From Octadecabacter arcticus 238 (GTDB lineage: Bacteria; Pseudomonadota; Alphaproteobacteria; Rhodobacterales; Rhodobacteraceae), in contig NC_020908.1 in NCBI RefSeq assembly GCF_000155735.2, forward strand, positions 1,927,001 through 1,991,000: a stretch of DNA of 64,000 bases. Direction: 5' to 3'. Shown piece by piece: positions 26,594 to 35,691 of the stretch. The position numbers and the translations under genes were made by a program. Numbering within the stretch: the stretch's first letter is position 1; the number at the start of each line of letters is the position of its first letter. The notes beneath the pieces were generated by a model. It was not told the DNA's origin. It ran no database searches and saw nothing but the letters and a program-made list of their open reading frames with translations.

Positions 26594-26882
26594 ATGCGCG
26601 GAACGATTGGTTGATTTGGCGTCAGATCATTGTCGCATCGAGGTATCTCGACACGTTTGAATCATGTCTCAGTTCGGCGTTTTGGTCAACGACAGTCTCT
26701 CCCATAACAAACACAGAGTACGCTATTGCGGCTCTCACCGTCCTTAAGACGAGATCATTGGTAAGCATCAACGCTGCCCTTGATCAAGCTGCGTCTTTTG
26801 CCTCGGCCTCGGCGTTTTTAGCATCGATCATGTCCTGATAGGCCCACGGCATGAGATCGTTGATACGGTTTGCTTGATGGTC

Positions 26883-28478
26883 CTAGATGCGTTCCAGCAC
26901 CCATGCGAGCCAGGCTTCGGGATTCACTTTGTTCATCTTGGCGGTCTCTATCAACGTATAAGCAATTGCTGCAGATTTGCCGCCTGCTTCTGATCCCATG
27001 AAGAGATAGTTTTTGCGTCCCACGGCCACAGGGCGCACTGCGCGCTCGGCTGTGTTGTTGTCCAGCTCAAGAAAGCCGTGATCAAGATAGGGCCGTGCCT
27101 TTGGCAGGCGCGCCAGTGCATATTTGATCGCCTTGGCCAGCGGCGTCTTGCTAGAGATCTTGCCCAGTTGCTCTTTAAGCCAGACTTCCAGGTCATCAAA
27201 GATCGGCTTGGCGTATTCCTGACGCAGGGCCACGCGTTCCGCAGGGGGCAGGAACCGCGCTTGTGTCTCAACATCATAGAGCTTTTTAATCCGCAGCACG
27301 GCTTCGCCCGCCACGGGCAGCTTTGTGCTTTCATAAAGGTCAAAGAACTCACGCCGCACATGGGCCATGCATGCCATCTCTTTGACCCGCCCCGTGCGGT
27401 AGGCGTCATTATACCCAGCATAGGCATCCGCATGGGCGTAGCCTTCATAGCTTTCGAGATGCTTGCTGGGATGCTCCGCCTCACGGCTGGTGGAGAACTG
27501 GTACCACACCGCAGGTGGAGCTCCGCTGGCCCAAGTGTCTTCTTTTCGGGCATAGACCCACAGTCGCGCGGTTTTGGTCTTATTCTTTCCTTTGCCATTG
27601 CCCTTCTGGAGCAGCTTGACCGTTGTGTCATCCATGAAGATCGCCTGCGCCTCAAAGACGTGATCGCGGATTGCATCTGAGACGCGCTCCAGCAGTTTGG
27701 TGCATTTGCCGACCCATCCCGCCATGAGCGATCCACTCAGATCAATGCCCTCGTTGGCAAACATCTGGCTCTGGCGATACAGCGGCAGATGATAGCCGTA
27801 TTTACAGCACAGGATGTGGGCCATCAGCGCGGGGCCGACAAAGCTCTTCGGAATGGGTCGGCTTGGCATCTCAGCCTGAACAACGGCCTCACAACAGGTG
27901 CAGGCCAGACGCGGGCGGCCAATTTGGTTCACGATGTAATGTCCCGGGACATATTCCAACTCCTCCATCACATCCGTTCCAAGCACTTTGAAGCTGCCGC
28001 CACAGTCGGTGCAAGCATCACTGGGGGTGATGGTCTTTTGGACACGCTTCAGCCCCTTTGGGAAAGGTTTGCGCTTGCGCGGTGTGCGGGGCGGCTTGGC
28101 CTCAGCGTCAGAGGGTTCATCATCTGTCTCAACGGCTTGTTCGATCTCAAGTTCTTCAAGGATCAACTCAAGCGCCAGCTGTGCACTGCTTTCCGACTTT
28201 GAGCCAAAGCGGTGCTTGTTGTGACCGTGGAGTTGCAGGCGCAGATCGGCGATGATGGTGTCTCGGTTCTGGATGGCCCGCGCATGAGCGGTGCGCTCGG
28301 CACTCAGGGCGGCGTCCACTGATGCCATCTCATCCTTGAGGCGTTTTTGTACCGTCGCATGGCCAAGGGATGACCCGAGAAACGCTTGCTTCAGCTCTGA
28401 CAATTCCGCTGTTTGCGCGGCAACGTATGCCTGTACTTCAGGGGGCAGATTAGTCAGATTTGGAGGGGTCTTACTCAT
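26883..28478 (-). pseudogene. tnpC: IS66 TnpC transposase with an amber codon near its C-terminus
   Basis: DDE transposase of IS66: coiled N-terminus, a Cys-rich zinc-binding block (DACTDCGGSFKV, RLACTCCEAVV), DDE core pieces AIFMDDTTVKLLQKG and LELDNNTAERAVRPVAVGRK. ATG 28478 is preferred over an upstream start at 28526. The frame stops with TAG at 26883-26885 after AWLAWVLERI. The same frame then continues with DHQANRINDLMPWAYQDMID for 33 codons to a TGA at 26784. That continuation is the conserved C-terminal element of IS66 transposases, so the amber is a nonsense mutation in an otherwise intact gene. Whether the shorter protein is active is unknown. Confidence 0.85.
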
Positions 28479-28547
28479 GCCATTACATACCAAATCTCGG
28501 GCATCATGGGAATCCCACAAAGGCAAGAAGTCCTATAAAACATACAG

Positions 28548-28895
28548 CTATCCAACCATACTTGGACGCCATGTCTTCTTGAGAATACGCCAGTCTATGC
28601 CTTCCATCAGCATCGCAAGCTGTGCGCGGCTTAGGCTGACTTTACCTTCCTTGACTGAGGGCCATACGAACCGTCCACGTTCAAGCCGTTTGGTAAACAG
28701 GCACGCGCCCTGACTATCCCACCAGATCATCTTGATCTGATCGCCACGACGGCCACGGAACAAAAATAGATGCCCCGCGTAAGGGTCAGCTGCAAGAACC
28801 TGCGCGGTCTGCGCCGCCAGCCCGTTGAAGCCGCGCCGCATATCCGTAACTCCTGCGGCAAGCCAGATCTTCGCATCCCCCAAAACAGGGATCAT
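28548..28895 (-). CDS. tnpB: IS66 accessory protein TnpB
   Basis: The 115-residue IS66 Orf2 protein: [38 protein letters not shown] and RGRFVWPSV are family signatures. It is needed for IS66 transposition along with TnpA and TnpC, with an unclear role. ATG 28895 overlaps the tnpA stop (ATGA). The protein looks intact. Confidence 0.92.
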   Translation of the reverse strand: MIPVLGDAKIWLAAGVTDMRRGFNGLAAQTAQVLAADPYAGHLFLFRGRRGDQIKMIWWDSQGACLFTKRLERGRFVWPSVKEGKVSLSRAQLAMLMEGIDWRILKKTWRPSMVG

Positions 28896-29260
28896 GCTGC
28901 AAGTCCTCGCGCCAGTTCCAGCACAAAGCCAGCATCAACCCCGTCGCTCACGCTCAGCTTGCGACCGTTCTCAAGTGTGATCTCAATATGGGGGACAGGT
29001 AAGATGCTGGTGCCGGATGACGCAGGCGTGTCCACCATACCCGCATCGGCAATCTCTACGGGGGTGAACTGGCCTATATCTGATTTGTCAGGCTGAAACC
29101 GCCCATCGCTGCGCCATGCATAAATCCGGTTGGTGCCCACACCGTGCTTCTTGGCAACCATTGGAACACTCACGCCAGCAGTGTGGCTTTCCGCTACAAG
29201 CTGTCGCTTGAAAACATCCGTGTATTTGGAACCTCGGCCACGCCTAGTCTTGTTCATCAT
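28892..29260 (-). CDS. tnpA: IS66 accessory protein TnpA (helix-turn-helix)
   Basis: IS66 Orf1, about 122 residues. The N-terminal helix-turn-helix reads [20 protein letters not shown] followed by [17 protein letters not shown]; the C-terminal part ([20 protein letters not shown]) is typical. I start at ATG 29260, which has GAGG 6 bases upstream; an in-frame ATG at 29272 is possible. It is coupled to tnpB by an ATGA overlap. Confidence 0.87.
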   Translation of the reverse strand: MMNKTRRGRGSKYTDVFKRQLVAESHTAGVSVPMVAKKHGVGTNRIYAWRSDGRFQPDKSDIGQFTPVEIADAGMVDTPASSGTSILPVPHIEITLENGRKLSVSDGVDAGFVLELARGLAA

Positions 29261-29378
29261 CAAAATCCTCATATCGCGCCAGCCATATCGCCAGCTTCGC
29301 GCAATAATCGCACCTTAGATCATGCCAAAAAAAGAGGGGGTTCCCTGTATGTTTACGTTCAGTCTGTATTTTGAGTTT

Positions 29379-30423
29379 ATGATCAAGCAATACAAAACAG
29401 TCTCCTTATCCGACGAGCAGCGCATAGCACTTGAAGCGCTTTGCCGCCGCCGCAAAGTTGACGCCCTTGTTTGGAAACGGGCGCGCGCGTTTCTTCTTTT
29501 GGACGCAGGAGAAGACGCCGGAACGGTTTGCCGGATTTTGGATATTGGCCCGACAGTTTTGACGGAGTGGCGGTTTGCCTTTGCCGGTGCGGGACTATCG
29601 TTTTTCGGTCTGAAGGACTACAGCCAGCGTCAGGGTCATTTGTCCGTCGTGCAAGAGCAGGCGGTGAGAGCCCATTTCACCGCGCAGCCTGCCCGCAATG
29701 CCGATGAGGTCTGTGCCTATGTTCTAGCCGAGTGCGACCAAAACTACAGCACGTCGGGAGCCGCCAAGCTGATGCGCCGCCTGGGGTTCGCGTATAAGAA
29801 ACCACAATTGCTGCCTGCACAGGCCGATGAAGCCAAGCAGGCTGCGTTTATTGCCAAATATGAGGCCCTGATGAACGGGTTGGCCGCAGATGAGATGGTT
29901 GTCTTTTCGGACGCTGTCCACCCCGAACACCAGAGCCGCCCCGCCCATGGTTGGTTCCCCAAGGGACAAAAGACGGCCCTGAAGGCGACATCAGGGCGCG
30001 CTTGACCTTGAGACTTTCCAGTTCACCTTTGTGGAAGGCGAGAAGATCAATGCCCAGACAACCCGACAGATGCTGGAAAAGTTGGAACGCAACAACCAAA
30101 CCAAGACGGCCATCCACGTCTTTGTCGACAATGCCCGCTATCATCATGCCAAGATACTACAGCCATGGCTGGACAGCCCAGAACGTCGGGTGAAGTTGCA
30201 TTTCTTGCCAGCATATGCCCCGCACCTCAACCCGATCGAGCGTCTTTGGGGTGTTATGCACAAATGGGTCACCCACAATCGGCACTATGCAACGTTCAAC
30301 CAATTCACAGAGGCCATTTTCGACTTCTTCCGCAAGACCCTGCCAGAAAAATGGCCAGAGTTCCGCGACACCGTCACCGACAACTTCCGCGTCATATCGC
30401 TCAAGGAATACAAAGTGATTTGA
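29379..30423 (+). pseudogene. IS630-family transposase with an internal deletion and frameshift
   Basis: The N-terminal part (29379-30005) has the helix-turn-helix region (RILDIGPTVLTEWRFAFAGA) and the first catalytic Asp in MVVFSDAVHPEHQSRP. The reading frame runs out at 30005 after KTALKATSGRA. A second frame picks up at about 29998 with ALDLETFQFTFVEGEKINAQ, the second Asp in FVDNARYHHAKI and the Glu in NPIERLW, ending at 30423. The usual residues between TSGR and the GALDLETF segment are missing. A single short deletion therefore split a once-complete gene. Confidence 0.85.
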
Positions 30424-30522
30424 GGGGAAAACCTCAGGTCAATTCAGGCGCGGGAGTATAATTGTAATAATTATGGTGCTTCCGGGAGGCGTATAACAGC
30501 CCGTCGCCGCGTTTTGGCGCAG

Positions 30523-30873
30523 CTATGCCGACACCATCATAATCGCCACGACCAGTGCGTCTAGATTGCTGCTGTAAAGCGCCAGGTCCGATTGCAATTG
30601 CAGCGTGTGCGGCGCGCGAACTGAAGCGGGCACATTGGCGATGTCAAACGCTTCACTTAAGGTCACGCCACCGCCGCGCTGGATGTCAACGATCAGGGCA
30701 GGGTGGTTGGTTTTGACGAAGATTTCGACCTGACCACGCGTCTGATTGTACGCCGCATTCGAGGTCGCATTTCCAATCGCGCGAACTGGCAACATAAGCA
30801 GATTGCCGATATGATTGGTGTCGCTGGTGCAACCCGCCACAAGGCATAAGATAACAAAGGTGAGTTTGCGCAT
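30523..30873 (-). CDS. Small predicted lipoprotein
   Basis: A 116-residue protein with a lipoprotein signal peptide: MRKLTFVILCLVAGC, lipobox LVAGC with Cys15. The rest (NLLMLPVRAIGNATSNAAYN, VEIFVKTNHPALIVDIQRGG) is soluble; I do not recognise the family. An ISAs1 element sits directly upstream, and its target duplication starts on the last base of the start-codon complement. The GAGG that serves as ribosome-binding site is kept by chance, its last G coming from the target duplication and the IS end, but the native promoter is displaced by 1.25 kb. Confidence 0.75.
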   Translation of the reverse strand: MRKLTFVILCLVAGCTSDTNHIGNLLMLPVRAIGNATSNAAYNQTRGQVEIFVKTNHPALIVDIQRGGGVTLSEAFDIANVPASVRAPHTLQLQSDLALYSSNLDALVVAIMMVSA

Positions 30874-30882
30874 TTGATGCCT

Positions 30883-32130
30883 CAGGGGAATCGCATGAGA
30901 TTTAGGTGTTAATTATTTCGGCGAGGAAATCATCATCCCATGATGCAATGTGGCGCTTTGATCGCAGGCTATGCTTCCCCTTTACGGAGCGCAGCATGTT
31001 GCTTGCAGCGTGTTTTATGGTCGTAAAATTCGCTGGAGCATTGCCTTTTCGGATACGGCATTCATCGTCGCGAAACACCATGTCCATGACCCAATGCAGC
31101 CCGTTTTCTATTCCCCAGTGGTCACGGATGGCTTTGGCGTGATGTTCAGCATCTGATGTCATTGATGAAATGTAATAGCGGGTTTCGGCGCGCGTTTTAT
31201 CCTGCAGGATGGCGTGGTACTGGACCATAACGATGCTTTTCAAACCGGGCCAATTGTGGTCCGCTTTAAGCCAGTCAATATCCGTGCACACTGTGACCCT
31301 CCTTGTTTCGATACGGCCATGAGACTTCTCTACCGTTTCGTGGTAAGTGACTGTTGTGTCGTCATAATCTACGGCCGCCTGTTCCGTCATGAATAATTCT
31401 GTGTCCTTGCGTAGGCTGCCCTGATTACCCTTCAAAGCGAGGATGTAGTCTGCTTCTTTGGAGATGATCTTCGCGGCGATTTCGCGTTGGCATCCCATAG
31501 CGTCGATGGTGACAATAGCCCCCTTCAGGGTGAGCAGTTCCAACAGTTCTGGTATGGCCGTTATCTCGTTGGACTTGCCGTCCACCTGCCGTTGCGCCAG
31601 CGTCAGATTCCATTCCGAACTCCAGGCCGAGATCATGTGAATTGCGGCCTTGCCGCCAGCTTTATCCAGGCTGCGGCGAGAGGTTTTCCCATCAATCGCG
31701 ACCACTCCAGTCACCGTCTTGTTAAGGGAGGCCACCCAGTCGATAAAACAGGCCTGAAACGCCTCGGCATCCAAGGCCGCAAAGATGTTTCCAAGTTGGT
31801 CATGGGACGGTGTCCCGTCTGCAAAAGGTAGAAAACGCTTCAAAAAGCCCAGTTTCTTGGTCCCATATATCGAGATGGCCGTCCAGTCATTGGCACCTGA
31901 CAAAACAGCGCATAGGGTTAAGAGGAGTATTTCCGGCAAAGGGTAAGTCACTTTAACCTCTTGACGTGAATCGCTTATATCTGAAAAATGCGTAAGAAAT
32001 TCAATGGGATGGATCTCAGGTGAACTTGGGGTTGGCATGGCATATGACCTCGTTAAAACAGTAAAGATCACCCATCGAATCAGCCTCTACAACATTTGTC
32101 GACATCGTTATTGTTCATGCGATTGCCTTG
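30883..32130 (-). mobile_element. ISAs1-family element with 10-bp target duplication
   Basis: Ends: CAGGGGAATCGCATGA at 30883 and, reversed, CAAGGCAATCGCATGA at 32130. The flanks TTTGATGCCT at 30873-30882 and 32131-32140 are identical, a clean 10-bp target duplication. Length 1248 bp. It lies between the lipoprotein gene and rplU, which originally were divergent neighbours. Confidence 0.93.
30902..32038 (-). CDS. ISAs1-family transposase
   Basis: About 378 residues from the preferred ATG 32038 (MPTPSSPEIHPIEFL); an in-frame start at 32071 is possible. Family features are ISDSRQEVKVTYPLPEILLL with the SDSR segment, FADGTPSHDQLGNIFAAL, VVAIDGKTSRRS (first catalytic Asp), IVTIDAMGCQREIAAKI, ALKGNQGSL and the C-terminal RDHWGIENGLHWVMDMVFRD. 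The frame is intact and both ends plus target duplication are present, so this copy may be active. Confidence 0.93.
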   Translation of the reverse strand: MPTPSSPEIHPIEFLTHFSDISDSRQEVKVTYPLPEILLLTLCAVLSGANDWTAISIYGTKKLGFLKRFLPFADGTPSHDQLGNIFAALDAEAFQACFIDWVASLNKTVTGVVAIDGKTSRRSLDKAGGKAAIHMISAWSSEWNLTLAQRQVDGKSNEITAIPELLELLTLKGAIVTIDAMGCQREIAAKIISKEADYILALKGNQGSLRKDTELFMTEQAAVDYDDTTVTYHETVEKSHGRIETRRVTVCTDIDWLKADHNWPGLKSIVMVQYHAILQDKTRAETRYYISSMTSDAEHHAKAIRDHWGIENGLHWVMDMVFRDDECRIRKGNAPANFTTIKHAASNMLRSVKGKHSLRSKRHIASWDDDFLAEIINT

Positions 32131-32149
32131 TTTGATGCCTCGCTTTGGG

Positions 32150-32178
32150 TTGACTTGAGGGGCAGATGGACAGATAAA
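32150..32178 (+). promoter_or_regulatory. Putative promoter of rplU-rpmA
   Basis: TTGACT at 32150-32155, 17-base spacer, GATAAA at 32173-32178, about 140 bp before rplU. The ISAs1 element ends only 19 bp upstream of the -35 box, so the promoter core survived but anything upstream of it was replaced. Confidence 0.5.
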
Positions 32179-32318
32179 CCGCCATCCGAGCAAGGTATTT
32201 GTTCGGTCATAAGCGAAAATTCGCCCCCTAGATGGGCGCGCTGTCCACGGGTCGCGAAAGCGATGAACGCCTTAGGAATAAGGGACCCCAGAGACGCGAA
32301 TGAAAAAAGGAAGACACT

Positions 32319-33008
32319 ATGTTTGCGGTTCTAAAAACCGGCGGCAAACAGTACCGAGTCACCACAGGTGATGTACTGCGCGTCGAAAAGATCGCTGCCG
32401 AAACTGGCGATAAGATTCAATTTAATGAAATTCTGATGGTTGGCAACAACGTGGGCTTGCCCCTCGTTGCAGACGCTGGCGTGCAGGCCGAAGTGATCGA
32501 CCAGATCAAAGGCGACAAGACGATTAACTTCGTTAAGCGCCGCCGGAAGCACTCCTCCAAGCGCACTAAAGGCCACCGTCAGCAACTGACACTGGTTCGC
32601 ATCGGTGACATCTTGGAAACTGGCGCAGGCAAGTCCGGAGTTATGGCCGCACTGAACGGCACGGGCTTTATGTCCGCCTCCATGATCGAACGTGCCGCTA
32701 ACAAAGGCGCACCGTCGTCGTTGAAAGCTGCAGCAAACGCAGGACGTGCGTCCCAGCCTAAGAAAGCTGCGAAAGCCGCCACGCCAAAGGCCGCCGTGCC
32801 TGTGGCAAATGAGCCGACTGCTGAAAAAGCGTCTGTCGCAAGCGACGATCTGACAGCAATCACAGGCGTCGGTCCTGCCGCTGCCAAAAAGCTGATTGAG
32901 GCTGGCATCACATCTTACGCAGCATTGGCCGCGGTTGACGTGGACACCTTTGACGCGGTTAAAGTGAAGCCCGAGTGGGTGGCGCAAGCTGCCGACCTCG
33001 CGAAATAA
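32319..33008 (+). CDS. rplU: 50S ribosomal protein L21 with a C-terminal extension
   Basis: Residues 1-103 are standard L21 (MFAVLKTGGKQYRVTTGDVL, and KRRRKHSSKRTKGHRQQLT, the RNA-binding loop). The chain then continues to 229 residues: an Ala/Lys-rich linker and, at about 175-229, a helix-hairpin-helix-type unit (LTAITGVGPAAAKKLIEAGI). Such tails occur on L21 in Rhodobacteraceae; their function is not established. ATG 32319 is followed, 12 bp after the stop, by rpmA in the usual L21-L27 operon. Confidence 0.95.
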   Translation: MFAVLKTGGKQYRVTTGDVLRVEKIAAETGDKIQFNEILMVGNNVGLPLVADAGVQAEVIDQIKGDKTINFVKRRRKHSSKRTKGHRQQLTLVRIGDILETGAGKSGVMAALNGTGFMSASMIERAANKGAPSSLKAAANAGRASQPKKAAKAATPKAAVPVANEPTAEKASVASDDLTAITGVGPAAAKKLIEAGITSYAALAAVDVDTFDAVKVKPEWVAQAADLAK

Positions 33009-33020
33009 GGAGAGACACCA

Positions 33021-33290
33021 ATGGCACATAAAAAAGCAGGCGGTTCATCCCGTAACGGTCGCGACTCCGCTGGTCGCCGTCTTGGCATCAAGAAGTTTGG
33101 TGGCGAGCTCGTTATTCCAGGCAACATTATTGCACGTCAGCGTGGCAACAAATGGTGGCCAGGTCAGGGCGTTGGCGAAGGCAAGGATCATACGATCTTC
33201 GCAGTCGTTGAGGGCAACGTGACTTTCCGCAAAGGCTTCAAAGGCCGCACCTTTATTTCTGTGGCTCCGCTTGCCGAGGCAGCCGAGTAA
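33021..33290 (+). CDS. rpmA: 50S ribosomal protein L27
   Basis: An 89-residue L27 with the classic start [20 protein letters not shown] and [20 protein letters not shown]. Its N-terminal tail reaches the peptidyl-transferase centre. The ribosome-binding site GGAGAG precedes the ATG. It is followed by a strong terminator. Confidence 0.97.
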   Translation: MAHKKAGGSSRNGRDSAGRRLGIKKFGGELVIPGNIIARQRGNKWWPGQGVGEGKDHTIFAVVEGNVTFRKGFKGRTFISVAPLAEAAE

Positions 33291-33314
33291 CCGAACTTTA
33301 GGTCTTAAGAATTT

Positions 33315-33344
33315 AAAGGGGTCGGTGCAAACCGGCCCCTTTTC
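33315..33344 (+). terminator. Rho-independent terminator after rpmA
   Basis: Stem GGGGTCGGT / ACCGGCCCC with a GCAA loop and one wobble pair, followed by TTTTCC. It closes the rplU-rpmA operon. Confidence 0.88.
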
Positions 33345-33377
33345 CTATTCGCAGCCCGTTTTACAAGGAGGGGTACT

Positions 33378-34013
33378 ATGTCTGTCGCTATTCTACCCTT
33401 TCTCGCATTCGCAACGGCGCAAGTCGGCACCCCCGGTCCGGCCAATATGGTCTTGCTGGCGACAGGGGCGCGATACGGATTGCGCCGTGCCCTGCCGTTT
33501 GTGGCGGGCGTCGCACTTGGCAAACAGCTGATCATCTGGCCCCTAGGGTTTGGTCTGCTCGCGTTGCAAGACGACTACTCCTTTGTTTTTCAATCGCTAA
33601 AGTGGATTTCGGTGGCTTATATTCTGTGGCTTGCCTACCGCGTTGCAGGCATGCGTCTTAAGGTCGGGGAGGCTGATGGTCCGCCACCTGGATTCTTGGC
33701 AGGCCTTATAGTACACCCACTGAACCCCAAGGCATGGGGCATGATCACTACGGGGTTCACGACCTTCGTGATTGCGGGGACGCCCCCCTTGCAAGCCACA
33801 GCCACCATCGCCATCTGTCTATTGGTACTGCAATTGCTGCTGCACCCGATCTGGACCTACGCCGGTCAGTGGATCGCAGCAGGCTTGGCCGGAAAACCCG
33901 GAGAGAAATATCTGATGTGGACGCTGGCGGGTTTAACCGTTGCCTCGGTTGTCTACGCATTATTCGGCCAATCGTTTTTTCATGGCGCCCCTTTGCAAGG
34001 AACACCCCAATGA
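33378..34013 (+). CDS. LysE-family translocator
   Basis: A 211-residue inner-membrane exporter with about six hydrophobic helices. The N-terminal motif is AQVGTPGPANMVLLATGARY, followed by GLRRALPFVAGVALGK, LKWISVAYILWLAYR and HPLNPKAW, all characteristic of the LysE/RhtB superfamily, which exports amino acids or related metabolites. AGGAGGGG precedes the ATG. The stop overlaps the following acetyltransferase start as ATGA. Confidence 0.9.
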   Translation: MSVAILPFLAFATAQVGTPGPANMVLLATGARYGLRRALPFVAGVALGKQLIIWPLGFGLLALQDDYSFVFQSLKWISVAYILWLAYRVAGMRLKVGEADGPPPGFLAGLIVHPLNPKAWGMITTGFTTFVIAGTPPLQATATIAICLLVLQLLLHPIWTYAGQWIAAGLAGKPGEKYLMWTLAGLTVASVVYALFGQSFFHGAPLQGTPQ

Positions 34014-34603
34014 CTGTAGCCGACCAGCGCGTTCCACAGCCCGTGATCGCAACCCCGCGATTTACGTTGCGCCCCTTCAACAAATCCGACGGTGGTTTGC
34101 TCAATATGCATCTGTCAGACATGCGTGTGGCGAACATGACGCGTGTGATTCCGCATCCATTGCCACCCGAATACATCGCCAATCTGATTGAGCGGGCGTC
34201 GGATCCAAAACGCACTGAAGATTTCTGGGCGATCGATGGGTCTTCAAATGGCCACGCTGAGGTTATGGGCGTCATCAAGATGTTCAAGCTGGATCGCAAC
34301 CAATCCGAGATCCGCTATTGGGTCGCACCGGCGTTTTGGAACACAGGCATCGCCACGAACGCGGTTGAGGCCATTTTGCGTGCCAACCCGCAAGGGGCCT
34401 GCGACATCTATGCGGAAGTCTTTCAAGACAATCCCAGTTCTGCCCGCATCCTGACCAATGCGGGCTTTGCCTATCTGGGCGATGCAGAAACGTTTTGCGT
34501 GGCGCGAAATGCCGTGACGCCGACGTGGACCTATGCGCGCAAGATGGGCCAACCCACGCCGCAAGGCAGTCCCGCCACCAAAGCATTGGTCAAGCCCGCT
34601 TGA
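34010..34603 (+). CDS. GNAT-family N-acetyltransferase
   Basis: A 197-residue acetyltransferase of the RimJ/RimL type. RFTLRPFNKSDGGLLNMHLS begins the fold, IRYWVAPAFWNTGIATNAVE is the region around the acetyl-CoA-binding loop, and NPSSARILTNAGFAYLGDAE is the C-terminal motif. ATG 34010 overlaps the LysE stop, so the two are co-translated. An exporter paired with an acetyltransferase suggests a shared small-molecule substrate, but none can be named. Confidence 0.9.
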   Translation: MTVADQRVPQPVIATPRFTLRPFNKSDGGLLNMHLSDMRVANMTRVIPHPLPPEYIANLIERASDPKRTEDFWAIDGSSNGHAEVMGVIKMFKLDRNQSEIRYWVAPAFWNTGIATNAVEAILRANPQGACDIYAEVFQDNPSSARILTNAGFAYLGDAETFCVARNAVTPTWTYARKMGQPTPQGSPATKALVKPA

Positions 34604-34656
34604 GCCGCGCCTGCGTTTCGCGTAATCCCTACTGAACCTGTTAGAAAGCCCACCCT

Positions 34657-35691
34657 ATGAAGTTCCTCGACCTGTGCAAAGTCTACATCCGCTCCGGCAC
34701 TGGCGGGGGTGGATGCATCGCGTTCCGGCGTGAGAAGTATATTGAATACGGTGGCCCAAACGGCGGTGACGGCGGGCGCGGCGGCGATGTGATTGTCGAA
34801 GCAGTTGATAACCTCAACACACTGATCGATTTTCGCTATCAGCAGCACTTTTTCGCTAAAAACGGTGAGGCCGGCAAAGGTCAGCAGCGCACGGGTGCGG
34901 ATGGCAACGACATTCTGCTCAAGGTTCCAACAGGGACTGAGATTATGGACGAGGATCAGGAAACTGTTCTTATCGATTTGGCCGAAACAGGGCAAACGGT
35001 CGTTCTGGCCAAGGGTGGCAATGGCGGTTGGGGCAACCTGCATTTTAAATCCGCCACCAACCAGGCACCGCGTCGCTCAAACCCCGGTCAGGACGGGATA
35101 GAACGCACGGTCTGGCTGCGCCTGAAGCTGATTGCGGACGCGGGGCTGCTGGGCCTACCAAACGCCGGTAAATCAACGTTTCTGGCCGCGTCATCGAATG
35201 CACGTCCGAAAATTGCCGATTATCCTTTCACCACCCTGATCCCGAATTTAGGTGTCGTGGGCGTTGACGGGTCGGAATTTGTGGTTGCAGACATTCCGGG
35301 CCTGATTGAGGGCGCGAGTGACGGTAAGGGCCTTGGCGATTTGTTCCTTGGCCACGTCGAACGTTGTTCGGTGCTGTTGCACCTGATTGATGGCACGTCG
35401 GGCGATCCTGTCGGCGATTATAAAACCATCATCGGTGAGCTGGAAAAATACGGTGGCCATTTGGTCGACAAGCCGCGCGTGACTGTGTTGAACAAAGTCG
35501 ACACGCTGGACGCAGAAGAACGAAAATTCATTGCCGATGAGATTAAGGCAGGAACCGGCGTCGATGTGATGTTGATGGCTGGTGCCACTGGTGAAGGCAC
35601 GGTCGACGTGCTGCGCGCGCTGAAAGCCACAATCGCTGCTGACAAAATTGCCCAGAATGCCGTCGAGGAGGAAGCGCCTTGGCGGCCCTAA
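34657..35691 (+). CDS. obgE: GTPase Obg/CgtA
   Basis: An essential ribosome-associated GTPase of 344 residues. The N-terminal glycine-rich Obg domain begins [20 protein letters not shown]; the G domain has G1 [10 protein letters not shown]2 and G3 ([27 protein letters not shown]) and G4 NKVD. It follows the L27 gene block, the common bacterial order. Its last 13 bases overlap the TTG start of proB. Confidence 0.96.
   Translation: MKFLDLCKVYIRSGTGGGGCIAFRREKYIEYGGPNGGDGGRGGDVIVEAVDNLNTLIDFRYQQHFFAKNGEAGKGQQRTGADGNDILLKVPTGTEIMDEDQETVLIDLAETGQTVVLAKGGNGGWGNLHFKSATNQAPRRSNPGQDGIERTVWLRLKLIADAGLLGLPNAGKSTFLAASSNARPKIADYPFTTLIPNLGVVGVDGSEFVVADIPGLIEGASDGKGLGDLFLGHVERCSVLLHLIDGTSGDPVGDYKTIIGELEKYGGHLVDKPRVTVLNKVDTLDAEERKFIADEIKAGTGVDVMLMAGATGEGTVDVLRALKATIAADKIAQNAVEEEAPWRP

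Larger units (their letters stand above)
26761..29317 (-). mobile_element. IS66-family element with tnpA-tnpB-tnpC
   Basis: The three-gene order tnpA, tnpB, tnpC on the minus strand is characteristic of IS66. Proposed ends begin with TAAG-type repeats: GTAAGCATC at 26761 and, reversed, TAAGGTGCG at 29317. The flanks GATCATTG (26753-26760) and GATCATGC (29318-29325) look like an 8-bp target duplication with two mismatches. The ends are approximate. Confidence 0.65.

Noticed and set aside
25572..32130. Genomic island integrated at tRNA-Gly
   Set aside because: There is no integrase next to the tRNA and no repeated tRNA 3' end downstream; the region is a pile of insertion sequences.
32331..33029. 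232-codon minus-strand frame across rplU
   Set aside because: Antisense to a highly conserved ribosomal gene; Cys/His-rich composition is a codon artefact.
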